From contig CP123443.1 in NCBI GenBank assembly GCA_029867005.1, positions 2,170,001-2,234,000 of the forward strand: a DNA stretch of 64,000 bases, written 5' to 3'. The notes beneath the pieces were generated by a model. That model did not search any database. It was not told the DNA's origin and saw only the letters and a program-made list of their open reading frames with translations. This stretch comes from Candidatus Haliotispira prima (lineage in GTDB: Bacteria; Spirochaetota; Spirochaetia; SP-2023). A program made the position numbers and the translations under genes. Below are positions 27,902-37,458 of this stretch, one piece after another. The first letter of the stretch is position 1; each line of letters begins with the position of its first letter.

Positions 27902-28584
27902 GACGATTGCCCGGACTCAAACATGCACCGAAGCCGAGGGATTTGTCGCAACTGTTGAATAACATTGACCAGTCCATCCTCTCGGCGCATTTTCGCATTT
28001 TTTATTCGGAACACCGTAGCTTGGAACTGTGATGGCACTTTGAGCCCCCGCTGGGCCCGGTTGCGGCGTAAAAACCCGAGCAGGGAAATCTGCTCGCGCT
28101 GCCGCGCTCGCCAAACCCGTAACCACAAGGGCGATTCTACCCACAGAACCAAATCGCAAAGAGGCAAAAGGCCCAGTTTTTCCAGAATGGCGGCATTGAG
28201 AATGAAATTCCGATGACCGGGATGATAGTCCATATGCTTCGTACGTTCCCCTGATACGATATGAATTGTACCACCATGGCTTTCCAGCTCTTGTAACACA
28301 AGCCTTCTCATCCACGGATGCAAGATTCCCTCCAGCTTATGCAAGGCGGCCGGATTGCGAAAGACTAAATCCCCCAATTTTTTGCGATCAATCGTTTTTT
28401 GTACATTTTTTGGGCCGGACCGATCCGCCAATTCAGGAAACGCCTGTACAATCTCCCAACAGTTATGCTCCAATGCCATGTGTCCGATAGCGTCCAGATT
28501 GATTTCCCGGCAACCTTGATTTTGAAAAATCGCAGACAGAAAGTCCTTTCCCGAACAACTTTTACCTGTTATACCAATAAGCAA
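27898..28584 (-). CDS. coaE: dephospho-CoA kinase
   Basis: A 228-aa CoaE, which phosphorylates the 3'-OH of dephospho-CoA in the last step of coenzyme A synthesis. The P-loop is GITGKSCSGKDFLS, with Asp where most have Ser or Thr; NLDAIGHMALEHN follows, where the family has DAD...., and the lid region HPWMRRLVLQEL and VLWVESPLWLRVWRARQRE fit. The C-terminal VPSQFQATVFRIKNAKMRR is atypical but includes the basic segment. The start is TTG with GGGAG nine bases upstream. It overlaps the SPOR gene by four bases and follows the FAD gene by 53 bp. Confidence 0.88.
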   Translation of the reverse strand: MLIGITGKSCSGKDFLSAIFQNQGCREINLDAIGHMALEHNCWEIVQAFPELADRSGPKNVQKTIDRKKLGDLVFRNPAALHKLEGILHPWMRRLVLQELESHGGTIHIVSGERTKHMDYHPGHRNFILNAAILEKLGLLPLCDLVLWVESPLWLRVWRARQREQISLLGFLRRNRAQRGLKVPSQFQATVFRIKNAKMRREDGLVNVIQQLRQIPRLRCMFESGQSS

Positions 28585-28637
28585 TTGACCAGACTCCCGG
28601 GATTCCGGCGCAAGACGATCCCCTTGTCACTTTCATC

Positions 28638-29858
28638 TCAAACCCTACGATCGTTTTCGTCCGGGCGAAAACAACCGTCAAATTCGCAGCTTGCCGGAAG
28701 TTCCAGTATATCGCAGGCCTGCCGGAGCTCCATCCCCTCCCAAACCACATCCTGCAAAGGCTTGAGCAAATCTCTCTCATCACAGAGCAGAGAAGCCCCT
28801 GCCAGCCTGCCCTGCCAGTCCGAAAAAAACTGGTAATAACCCCTGTCACACAAAAAGTGTCTTTCCCGACATTCCACTCCTTCTAAAGACGGTGCCAGAA
28901 ACAAGACCTTATCAGCCACTTCAATTTTGGTGCGGTAGGGTTTCCGCCTGACCTTTGCAAGCTCCTCAACGGCAGAACCCTTTGCCAGTCGTACCGCATT
29001 TAGGCCGGCAAGTTGGCCCAAGTCCATGGCTTCATGCCACAGAGTACAACGTTCAAGACCCTTACCCGAATACTCCAGGTTGTCGCCGCAGACAAACACA
29101 TCCGGTCCAATCAACAAATTATCCTGCGGAACCCTGTCCTCCGGGAAAAGTTCTGTAGCCGGCTTTGTTCCGAAACAACAGATGACTAAGTCAAAATCTT
29201 CGAGCATGGAGCCGGAAAACCTGGCAATGCGCTGATTCCAATGGCACTGCACGGATCTAACTTCCAAATCACGCCTCAAATAGGCACTGATATAGGGCGA
29301 TTTTAAACGTGCTAAAGGAGCATCATTCGGGTCAATCAGGCTAACCTGTTTGCCAAGTTTGAGCAGCTCGTAGCAGGTTTCCACGCCCTGGACACCGCCA
29401 CCCAACACAGCAATATTTTGCAAAGACTTCAATTGCTCCTGCAAAGCAAAAGTCTCCTGCTTGTTGCGATAGAATTTTAGTTTGGAGTTCTCTTTTGTCG
29501 GTTCGAAATCCGGTGAGAATTCGTAGCGGGCCCCGGTAGCCAAGATAAGGTAGTCGTAACCATACACCCCATTTTCTGCCGTGGCCAGCTTCTTGGCATA
29601 ATCGACCTGAATCACGGTTTCTTCAACCAGCTCGATGCCATAGAATTTTTGCAAATCTTCTTTGGTTGCGAGGGTGAAATCATCCGGGGCAAAGCCTGTG
29701 GCAAAAAACTTGCTCAAATTGGTTCGCTTGTACGGCTGATAAGCCTCTCCGTTAATCAGCGTAATGGACGATTTTCTGCTTTGACTGCGGATACTGATTG
29801 CGGCAGTAAACCCTGCAATCCCGGCCCCAATAATGAGATAGCGGCTTTGATCTTCCAT
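28638..29858 (-). CDS. FAD-dependent NAD(P)H oxidoreductase (rubredoxin/nitrite-reductase-type)
   Basis: A 406-aa two-dinucleotide-binding flavoprotein. The FAD-binding Rossmann motif is YLIIGAGIAGFTAAI, ATG is in YDYLILATGARYEF, the NAD(P) Rossmann motif is IAVLGGGVQGVETCYELLKLG, and the second FAD motif is DVFVCGDNLEY. This is the pyridine nucleotide-disulfide oxidoreductase fold without an active-site Cys pair, like rubredoxin reductase, ferredoxin reductase or the NirB/NADH oxidase family. The electron acceptor cannot be told from sequence. AGGA lies about ten bases before the ATG. It begins two bases after the stop of the 1288-aa gene, so it is cotranscribed with it. Confidence 0.85.
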   Translation of the reverse strand: MEDQSRYLIIGAGIAGFTAAISIRSQSRKSSITLINGEAYQPYKRTNLSKFFATGFAPDDFTLATKEDLQKFYGIELVEETVIQVDYAKKLATAENGVYGYDYLILATGARYEFSPDFEPTKENSKLKFYRNKQETFALQEQLKSLQNIAVLGGGVQGVETCYELLKLGKQVSLIDPNDAPLARLKSPYISAYLRRDLEVRSVQCHWNQRIARFSGSMLEDFDLVICCFGTKPATELFPEDRVPQDNLLIGPDVFVCGDNLEYSGKGLERCTLWHEAMDLGQLAGLNAVRLAKGSAVEELAKVRRKPYRTKIEVADKVLFLAPSLEGVECRERHFLCDRGYYQFFSDWQGRLAGASLLCDERDLLKPLQDVVWEGMELRQACDILELPASCEFDGCFRPDENDRRV

Positions 29859-29860
29859 GA

Positions 29861-32800
29861 TCAGGCTTCCTCGTCCAAGAGGATGTGAAACTCTTCACTG
29901 TCTTCAAGCAGGAAATCGCTCCAGTCCGTTTTCCGGTCCCGGCTACCATCGTTGGCAATGGCACTCAGATTGATATTGAGTACCGGTATGCCTCGGTCTG
30001 CCATAATTTTATCGACTTCAGGTACATTCTCCTCAGGCTTTGTCTGCTCCCCTTCCGGTTTCCCGGACTCTTCAGGCACTTCTTGCGGAAGATCTGTCGG
30101 CAAACGGACAATATCCATGTCCGTCAGTACTTCCGGATCGGAACTTGAATCGAAGCTTAGATCAGTATCCGGGTCGGAACCCGAATCAACCAACCCCTCC
30201 TGCTCGTGCCCTCCGGACTCCGCAGCAAAAAAAGGAGCCTCAGAGCCCGGCTTCGGTGCTGCTTCCGGGAGTGCCGGAAGGGCCATCGGATTCTCCGGAA
30301 TCTCCATTATCGCAGAGCTGCCACTATCCGAAAATCGGTCGTGCATATAATGCAGCGGGTCGCCGGAATCTCCTTCTTGTGGCATTGCCTCTTTCGCTCC
30401 GAAATCAACAACTGAAGACAGCGAACTCAAAGATTCCGAAGACTCCGGAAATTCTAAAGGTTCTGTAACATCAGCAACAATTTGCCGGACTTCGTCCGGG
30501 GTTTCCGGAGCTTGCTCCGGATCGGCAGATTTCGTTTCGGTACCACGTCCGCCGGAGATCCGTGACGCAGGGCGCCGACCACCGGTCATGTACATGGCCG
30601 TATCCACCCCGGGCAGCTCAAACGGATTATCCGGCAACTCCAAACGGTTTTGCAACCCTGGAGGATCTCTGTCTTCTTCTTCCGGCCTCAGGAGGTGGCC
30701 TTCTTGCAGTTCCTGCCTCTGGCTGGCAGCCAACTCCAGCTCTTCCAGATAGCTTAATTCTGTCAGTAAGTGCGATATTTCACTGCTCAACCGCTCGTCC
30801 AAAGCTTCCGTAGGATTATCAATGGGTTGGCTCTCCAGCATTGCGAGGGCCTGATCTGTTAAATTCTGTCTGTTGTCCAACAAAGTAGATGCTTTTTCCA
30901 ACTTATCCTTACCGTGTCCGGCAGCTTTGCCACCGGGGAATTCTTCCGGCTTTGGCCCCTCTGCCAGCACCTCGATGATTTCCCTGGTAATGGCATCCTG
31001 ATCATCCAGGTATGCCGCCTTCTCGTTTTCCTCTCGTATCCGCTCAAGAATATCTTCTCCGGCAGGAGCAATACTCCCTATCGAATGAACATCAGGCTCC
31101 GCCTCCACAAGCTGCGAAGTATCGGGAAAAGATAGAGGATCAGAAGCAGAAGCAGATGTGGAAAAATCCTGCTCGCAGGCGGACTCATCGGACTCATTCT
31201 CTGCACTTTCGAGGACCTCAATCGACCCGGAATCCGGCAGAGTGCTATCCCCACTTTGAGACACCGGTTGATCAGCCTCTGTCTCGACCTCTACATCTGC
31301 CTCGGTCAAAACATCCGGCTCTGCACCATCATCAGAGACTTCGGCATCCGGAAAACCCCGGGCTGACAAAACATCATTGTCTTCATCATCAATCGGTGGA
31401 ACGACTTCTGCTCCCACACTATCTGAGCCCGGAAAATCATCTACTCCACCCTCTGTATTCTCTGCGTCCGACCCTGCCGAAGACTCTCCCCCCAAACCCA
31501 GGGAAATCCGAACGGACTCCGAAGCCTCCCCAAAGATCAAACCCATCTCTTCTGTCACTCGGCAACTCGCCGGCTGACTCAGGGCTTCTTCGGCCTCCAA
31601 TTCTTCCAAAAGGTCAAAACAGACTCTTCTCTCCGGAACACTACTCACCCTACCCTGTTTCGGTTCGTTTTCCGAATATTCCTCTTCTAACCCTGTCTCC
31701 ATCTCTTCCAAAGTCCCCTGCGGCGGAAACTCGGAGGCTTCCTCTTCCCCGTCCCGGGCATCCTCGGACAACCGGGAAGATAATGATGCCTCAGAGACAG
31801 AGTCTTCGGCTTCGGCCGGTTCGTCATTCCAATTATTCGTATCTTCCAAATTCTCTGTGACTTCTCCAAATTGCTGCGAACCGAAAGATATTTCTTCTTC
31901 TTCCGGTTCTTCCACCATCCCTTCGTTCCCCGGCTCTTCAATCCGGGAACTGCCCCAATCCCGAAACTGTACTTCGGTCAGAGATCTCCCCTCAACTCCA
32001 CCATCGTTCGGATAATCGAGATCAATCAAGTGGAGTTCCCGCTCGTCGGAACTCTGCACCGGGTAGTCAAAGTCACTCTTTTCCCCATCGTCCGGAACAG
32101 ACAGTTGAGACAGAGCGAGAATTTCTTCTGCCCGGCCGGCCTCATCCGTGCCCATCTCCTCACTTTCGGGCTCAGGGTCAAGCTCAGACGAAGTGACAAA
32201 CTGCCAGACGGACGAGGCAGAGGTATTCTCCCCGTCATTTACTATTTTCTCTTGGTCCTCTTGGTCAAAAGCGGCACTATCCGACCGAACTTCGTTTGCC
32301 CCTTTTGCTCCTTTATTTGCCCTTGTCGCAGAGGCATCCTCTCCAAGCCCAATATCGTTATACCAGTCAGTGAGGATATCAGAGACTGCATTGCTCATAC
32401 CCCCATGTATCTCCGTAAGGTATTCACCGGAAATAATGTCCATCACTTCCGAATCAATACTCCGCTCCAAACCTTCAAGCATCTGTAGCATACTTGTTTC
32501 AACATCCTGAGGGCTCTCGTCCAAATCGATAAGGCCTTTGTCGTCCTGTATCTCCACGGCAGTATCCGCAGCAACATCTGAGACAATATCCGAAACATCT
32601 GAGGTATCCGAAATATTTACGGGCAGAACCTCAGAAGAGCCTCCCGACTCATCGTTACCGGCATCTTCCAAGACAAATTCCGAAAATTCACCTTCAGGAA
32701 ATTCCTCTCCAAAAATATCCGTCGCCCCCCCATTTTCTGAACTTTCGGTTTCCGGGCTTTCGGCTTCTTTCGACAACTCTGCGAAATCTTTGGAGGACTC

Positions 32801-33727
32801 GCCGGCTTCGGGAAGACTGAGCTGGCTGGTATCCAGACCCAAAACAGAGGATTCACCGGAGGAATAAGACCAGCCATCATATTTGTTAATGTCGGATTCC
32901 GACCCGAAAGACATAAAAGCAGAAGGCTCTTCGAGCTCTTCAGACTTTCCGGACTCTTCAAAAACCTCTGTGGCGGCGAGAGGAGAACTCAAAGACAAAA
33001 ATGCAGAAGAAATCGGAGTATCGGGATGCTGTGGCTGCTCCAAATACTCCAACTCCTTCCGAATTTCTTCTTCTATTTGGAGCAGACTTTCCATTCTGCT
33101 CTTGTCTTCGGCATCACTTTCCGAAGCTTCCTGTTCGGAGATCAAAGCACTTCCTGTCAGCTCCTGCTCCTGCTCCTCCGGTTCGGTATCAAAGGCGGGG
33201 GCAACTCCGGCACTCGGCATCTCATCGGAAACCGGGCAGGAAGTCGCAGGCCCACTCAAGTACGGCTCAACTTGTCGCAGCTGGTCCTGTAAGACAAGCT
33301 CCTGACTTTTGATAAACGATTCCCACTGATCCCACTGACCTTCCATCTGTTCAAGAGAACCTTGCACAGAGCTCATGTTCTCTTTTAGGCTTCGGATATC
33401 ATTGTTCAGGACTTCCAGAACGGAGTATAATTCCCGGTGATTTTGTTCGTTGTATTGTTTCTGCTCTGCAAATTGCCCTTCCATCTGCTGTGCGAACTGC
33501 TGCTGTTTCTGATCCTGAAGAAGTTCGTCCTGCTTGTTTTGGATACGCAAGCTGATATCCTGCAATTCCTGCAACCGCTCCTCTATCTGTTCAAACCGTT
33601 TGTCGACATCCTTTCCGGTAGTCCCGGATGGTTTCTCTCGGTGGTGGGGCAATTTGATATCAGAAAACGGCGTAGTTTTGATGACTGTGCCATACTCCAG
33701 TTGCGTATTTTGCAGACGATTTATCAT
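29861..33727 (-). CDS. giant acidic coiled-coil protein (1288 aa), unknown
   Basis: Not recognised. Residues 40-150 form a strong coiled coil (RFEQIEERLQELQDISLRI, QMEGQFAEQKQYNEQNHREL). The rest is dominated by Glu, Asp, Ser, Pro and Gly with no Cys-rich or enzymatic motif, and looks disordered. There are repeated acidic blocks (ESENGGATDIFGEEFPEGEF, SSELDPEPESEEMGTDEAG) and a basic patch near residue 1040 (GGRRPASRISGGRG). The C-terminal 50 residues (RGIPVLNINLSAIANDGS, TDWSDFLLEDSEEFHILLDE) look ordered and may be a docking tail. It heads a long operon with coaE, the SPOR protein and the 620-aa membrane protein; a scaffold role in the cell envelope is only inferred. Confidence 0.75.
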   Translation of the reverse strand: MINRLQNTQLEYGTVIKTTPFSDIKLPHHREKPSGTTGKDVDKRFEQIEERLQELQDISLRIQNKQDELLQDQKQQQFAQQMEGQFAEQKQYNEQNHRELYSVLEVLNNDIRSLKENMSSVQGSLEQMEGQWDQWESFIKSQELVLQDQLRQVEPYLSGPATSCPVSDEMPSAGVAPAFDTEPEEQEQELTGSALISEQEASESDAEDKSRMESLLQIEEEIRKELEYLEQPQHPDTPISSAFLSLSSPLAATEVFEESGKSEELEEPSAFMSFGSESDINKYDGWSYSSGESSVLGLDTSQLSLPEAGESSKDFAELSKEAESPETESSENGGATDIFGEEFPEGEFSEFVLEDAGNDESGGSSEVLPVNISDTSDVSDIVSDVAADTAVEIQDDKGLIDLDESPQDVETSMLQMLEGLERSIDSEVMDIISGEYLTEIHGGMSNAVSDILTDWYNDIGLGEDASATRANKGAKGANEVRSDSAAFDQEDQEKIVNDGENTSASSVWQFVTSSELDPEPESEEMGTDEAGRAEEILALSQLSVPDDGEKSDFDYPVQSSDERELHLIDLDYPNDGGVEGRSLTEVQFRDWGSSRIEEPGNEGMVEEPEEEEISFGSQQFGEVTENLEDTNNWNDEPAEAEDSVSEASLSSRLSEDARDGEEEASEFPPQGTLEEMETGLEEEYSENEPKQGRVSSVPERRVCFDLLEELEAEEALSQPASCRVTEEMGLIFGEASESVRISLGLGGESSAGSDAENTEGGVDDFPGSDSVGAEVVPPIDDEDNDVLSARGFPDAEVSDDGAEPDVLTEADVEVETEADQPVSQSGDSTLPDSGSIEVLESAENESDESACEQDFSTSASASDPLSFPDTSQLVEAEPDVHSIGSIAPAGEDILERIREENEKAAYLDDQDAITREIIEVLAEGPKPEEFPGGKAAGHGKDKLEKASTLLDNRQNLTDQALAMLESQPIDNPTEALDERLSSEISHLLTELSYLEELELAASQRQELQEGHLLRPEEEDRDPPGLQNRLELPDNPFELPGVDTAMYMTGGRRPASRISGGRGTETKSADPEQAPETPDEVRQIVADVTEPLEFPESSESLSSLSSVVDFGAKEAMPQEGDSGDPLHYMHDRFSDSGSSAIMEIPENPMALPALPEAAPKPGSEAPFFAAESGGHEQEGLVDSGSDPDTDLSFDSSSDPEVLTDMDIVRLPTDLPQEVPEESGKPEGEQTKPEENVPEVDKIMADRGIPVLNINLSAIANDGSRDRKTDWSDFLLEDSEEFHILLDEEA

Positions 33728-33983
33728 TTCTTATCTCATTTTAAATCAAGTGTTAACCAATTGCGGACAAGGCCATTATAATTTTTTGACAAATTGGGCG
33801 ACACTCTAACGTTTCGCCGGAGAAATTTCCAGAGGCCCCCAATCCTTTGCCGGACTTACATATGTCTGTCATCTAAGACTAGATTATCTAAAAATCATTT
33901 TATCAAGGCACTCAGCATCATAAAAATTTTGGTAGTATCTATGATTGATCTAACCGTAAAAACATGGAAGTTAGATTTTGCAC

Positions 33984-34034
33984 CAAGCACTTCTCATAAC
34001 CATCCATTTAACCATCCATTATAAGAAGTGCTTG
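33984..34034. repeat. long hairpin with internal direct repeat
   Basis: The arms CAAGCACTTCT (33984-33994) and AGAAGTGCTTG (34024-34034) pair perfectly; one mismatch later ATAA/TTAT extends the stem. The loop contains AACCATCCATT twice. It lies in the 500-bp gap between the divergent 1288-aa gene and tRNA-Val, a stretch without any recognisable gene. Confidence 0.6.
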
Positions 34035-34182
34035 ATAAAAAGTGCCTGTAATTTATTGCGGAACCGATCACGGGAATATATGGGGGCCTGATACGGCACT
34101 GTACAAAGCAGATTCTACCGCACAAGGCAGGCTGCCAAATAAATTCTCTCTGCCGTTGCAAAATAGCATTCTATCCCTGCCA

Positions 34183-34211
34183 TTGACTCAACCCCGGAAT
34201 CTTTGCAAAAT
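34183..34211 (+). promoter_or_regulatory. likely promoter of tRNA-Val
   Basis: TTGACT (34183-34188), a 17-base spacer and CAAAAT (34206-34211) end 14 bases before the tRNA. Confidence 0.5.
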
Positions 34212-34225
34212 GTCGCAGGTTTTTC

Positions 34226-34299
34226 GGGTGGTTAGCTCAGTTGGTTAGAGTACATGCATGACACGCATGGGGTCGGCGGTTCGAATCCGCCACTACCCA
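34226..34299 (+). tRNA. tRNA-Val (anticodon GAC)
   Basis: A 74-nt cloverleaf: acceptor GGGTGGT with ACTACCC (one G-T pair), D arm GCTC...GAGT, anticodon stem CATGC/GCATG with loop ATGACAC (anticodon GAC), and T arm GGCGG-TTCGAAT-CCGCC. The discriminator is A; CCA is not encoded. Confidence 0.94.
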
Positions 34300-34508
34300 C
34301 ATTTTATTTCTTATCTTGTTTCATCCCCCTTTCATCTCTCAGCACTCTCTTTCTCTATCGGGTTTGGAGATACCTCGGTGCCGGTTGAAGAAGAGCACTC
34401 TGCCGGTGGGCTTCAGAGCTGTATTTGCCTCCTCTTTTGGAAAGAAACTGTAGTACATGGATTGGATTATTTCAGCAATTTCAGAAACTTATAGGTCAAT
34501 ATAAGCAA

Positions 34509-37247
34509 ATGCGGCTCTATCTCTCTGTCTTACGAGAATCTTTTCCACGCAATTATCGCTTTATGATTGCCGGCTCCGTTTTCGTTATTTTTCTCAGCAT
34601 TGCTTTAGGCACAGCCTTGGGAAAATTGCTCTGCCTGGGCAGCTATGTCGGAGCATACGAATCGCTCATTACGAATGACCAGCCTCTTCCTTCCAGAATA
34701 TATGACATCAATAATAATTTAATTACGGAAATATCACAGGGCTCACGCGAGCTCCTGGCCCAAAACGAACTTACCCGAAATCTGATCTATGCACTGATGG
34801 GTCGTGAAGACAGCACCTTTTTTGAGCATAACGGTTTTTCTCTGGTCGGCACTGTTCGCGCGCTCACCTACATCATTCTGGACCGTTTTACCGGCACAGG
34901 TACCGCCGGGGGAGGCAGTACCCTGACTCAGCAGTTGGCGGGTTCATTAAAAGCTGATCGCAAAGATATATCTGTCAGTCGGAAAATCCGCGAACTTTGG
35001 TGGGCTTTCATTTTTGAAAGGCACTACGCAAAGAATGAGATTCTGGTCACCTATCTCAACAATGTCTATTTTGGCGATCGAAATCACGGCATCGAAGCGG
35101 CCAGCCGCTTCTTTTTTGGCCACTCGGCAAGGGATAACAGCATTGTCGAGGCCGTACTGGCAATCATCCAGTTGGCCCGGCCCAACGGAGACTTTTCTCC
35201 TTTGCGACATCCGGAAATGGCAAAACTGCGGCAAGAGGCCGTACTGGATAAAATCATTCAGCTGGGTTTGATGACCGAAGCCCAGACAGAGCAGGCCAGT
35301 CAGGAATACTGGGATAGCTTTGACTTGACAAAGATCAGCCAGCGAAGCCCCAAACGTATAGATGAGGCCCCCTATTTTTCCGATTACGTTGCCAGAATCC
35401 TCGAAAAGCGGCTGTACGGAACAGACAATCTGCTGCAAGCGGGTTACAGTATCTATACCACCCTCGATCTGAATGTACAAAGGCAGGTAGACGAAATTGT
35501 CCGGGAAGAAATGGATTTGGTGGACAGCATCTACCAGAGTCAGAATCTAAACCTCTTTACCATTCTGGAGAGACAGGAACTGCCGGAACTGGGCCGGCTG
35601 CGCACCCTTTTCGGTTTGAACTTGAACCTGTCGGGCGGGCGGGCCAAGCGCGCTGCCGAGCAAACTCTGCAAAACCAAATTGCGCCAACTCTGGAAACAT
35701 TGGTAACCGTCTTGGGTTTGGAATCTCAAATGCCCATGCTGAAAATGTCTGCCGAACACTTGGACAAATTCTTTGCGCGTACGGTTCCCGAAACGGCAAT
35801 GCTGGCAATGGACAACCACACGGGGAACATCGTGGCCATGGTCGGTGGCCGGACCTATAACATCAATGAGGCCCGTCTGTTTAATCGCGCTGTCGATGCC
35901 AGAGTTCCGCCGGGTTCATCGTTCAAGCCTCTCTATTTCGCCGCAGCGTTTGAAGACCGGGTAGTGACCGGGGGCACAGTACTGGCGGATGGCCCATATC
36001 GTTTTATCAGCCCGAACGGAGACCCATATATCCCTGCAAATTACTACGCAGGAAGATTTAGTGGTACAGTTCTTCCCCGCCGTGCCCTGCAATTATCGCT
36101 CAACATACCGGCTATCCATGTCCTCGACATCGTCGGTTTCAATAAGGGTATTGGGATGTCTACTCGTTTACTGGGCATTTCAGATCCAAAGGTGATTCGC
36201 CGGGATTTCCCCTTTGTTTTCCCCGTAGCTCTTGGCACATCCCCGGTCGCACCTATTCAACAGCTGCGGGCATACACCGCATTTGTCAACAAGGGGATTC
36301 CCCAAGACCCCAACCCGATCCGCTACGTGGAAGACCGCAATGGGCAGATTGTCTACAACTACGAACAGGAGAGTCTGCGCAAGAGCCGGGATTCTTCCCG
36401 GCGCGTGCTCAGTGAACAGACGGCCTATGTGATGACAAAAATGCTCGAAAGCGTGCCTCAAGGTGGCACTCTGTCCGGCGTTAAATACCGCTTTGAAGAA
36501 AAATACGGCCGTTTTAAATTTCCGCTGGCAGCCAAAACAGGCACTGCGGAAAATTGGTCTGACGGCTGGGTCGTGGGCTATACTCCGAGATACACTACGG
36601 TAGTTTGGGTTGGTTTTGACCAGGCCGGCAATTCACTGGGAGAGATCCTTTACGGGGGGAAAGTTGCGGGCCCAATGTTCATGAGAACGATGGGTTTGCT
36701 GCATCAGAATGAGGATACGGATGTAAGCTTTGAGCGGCCGGAAGGCGTTTTTCTCTCCGTTGTAGACAAGAGGAACGGCTACCACTGGGTCGCTTCATGC
36801 GGAGAGGAAAACCAGTCATACGAATGGTTCATCCAAGGCACCGGCCCGCCGGCCGACTGCACCCAAGCCCCAAAGACCAGTGTATTTAACTATGATCTTC
36901 TGAACTATCAGAATAGTTCAGAAGATTCGTCGGACCAAGAGTCTGCCGCAATTGATCTTTCGGACTTCGACTTTTTGAATGAATCGGTCCCTTCATCCAT
37001 AAATAATGAAAATGACAGGAATTATAGCGAAGATCTTCCGGAATCCGAGCCAACCGAAGACGGCGAGCAAAATCAAACGCAAGACCGGAATCCGGCTACA
37101 GAAGATGATGCAGAAAATGCAAACGATACAAATGGAAACAAAAAATCCCCCACCAAAGCACCGGAACCGGAAGATAGCGATCAATTTCTGAAAAACCTGG
37201 AAAATACCCGCTCCGAGCTGGACTCCATTATAGAATCTGACAACTAG
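34509..37247 (+). CDS. class A penicillin-binding protein (PBP1A-type)
   Basis: A 912-aa bifunctional peptidoglycan synthase. After a TM helix (FMIAGSVFVIFLSIALGTAL, residues about 18-40), the glycosyltransferase domain has the catalytic Glu in GREDSTFFEHNGF (about 100) and GGGSTLTQQL (about 134-142). The transpeptidase domain has the catalytic Ser in PPGSSFKPL (about 470), SLN and the KTGT box in AAKTGTAEN. The C-terminal 100 residues are acidic and low in complexity. The ATG at 34509 is chosen for the MRLYLSVLRES start before the TM; TTG at 34425 is possible. No strong ribosome site is present. Confidence 0.94.
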   Translation: MRLYLSVLRESFPRNYRFMIAGSVFVIFLSIALGTALGKLLCLGSYVGAYESLITNDQPLPSRIYDINNNLITEISQGSRELLAQNELTRNLIYALMGREDSTFFEHNGFSLVGTVRALTYIILDRFTGTGTAGGGSTLTQQLAGSLKADRKDISVSRKIRELWWAFIFERHYAKNEILVTYLNNVYFGDRNHGIEAASRFFFGHSARDNSIVEAVLAIIQLARPNGDFSPLRHPEMAKLRQEAVLDKIIQLGLMTEAQTEQASQEYWDSFDLTKISQRSPKRIDEAPYFSDYVARILEKRLYGTDNLLQAGYSIYTTLDLNVQRQVDEIVREEMDLVDSIYQSQNLNLFTILERQELPELGRLRTLFGLNLNLSGGRAKRAAEQTLQNQIAPTLETLVTVLGLESQMPMLKMSAEHLDKFFARTVPETAMLAMDNHTGNIVAMVGGRTYNINEARLFNRAVDARVPPGSSFKPLYFAAAFEDRVVTGGTVLADGPYRFISPNGDPYIPANYYAGRFSGTVLPRRALQLSLNIPAIHVLDIVGFNKGIGMSTRLLGISDPKVIRRDFPFVFPVALGTSPVAPIQQLRAYTAFVNKGIPQDPNPIRYVEDRNGQIVYNYEQESLRKSRDSSRRVLSEQTAYVMTKMLESVPQGGTLSGVKYRFEEKYGRFKFPLAAKTGTAENWSDGWVVGYTPRYTTVVWVGFDQAGNSLGEILYGGKVAGPMFMRTMGLLHQNEDTDVSFERPEGVFLSVVDKRNGYHWVASCGEENQSYEWFIQGTGPPADCTQAPKTSVFNYDLLNYQNSSEDSSDQESAAIDLSDFDFLNESVPSSINNENDRNYSEDLPESEPTEDGEQNQTQDRNPATEDDAENANDTNGNKKSPTKAPEPEDSDQFLKNLENTRSELDSIIESDN

Positions 37248-37458
37248 TCTCCAACGACTTTTGTGGTATTGAGGTCGCGAGGCTTCCGGAAGCCTGTCCC
37301 CAAACGAACACCGCGCTCGGTACAGTACTTGGACCAAGTCGTCTGTTCCCAGTATAATTCGGGGCATTCCGTTGGTCCGTTTCAGGCCTCTAATCAGGCC
37401 CCTAAATATACCGGATATATCAAGAATCAGTATTCCTCAGCAGAAAATTAAGGACATT

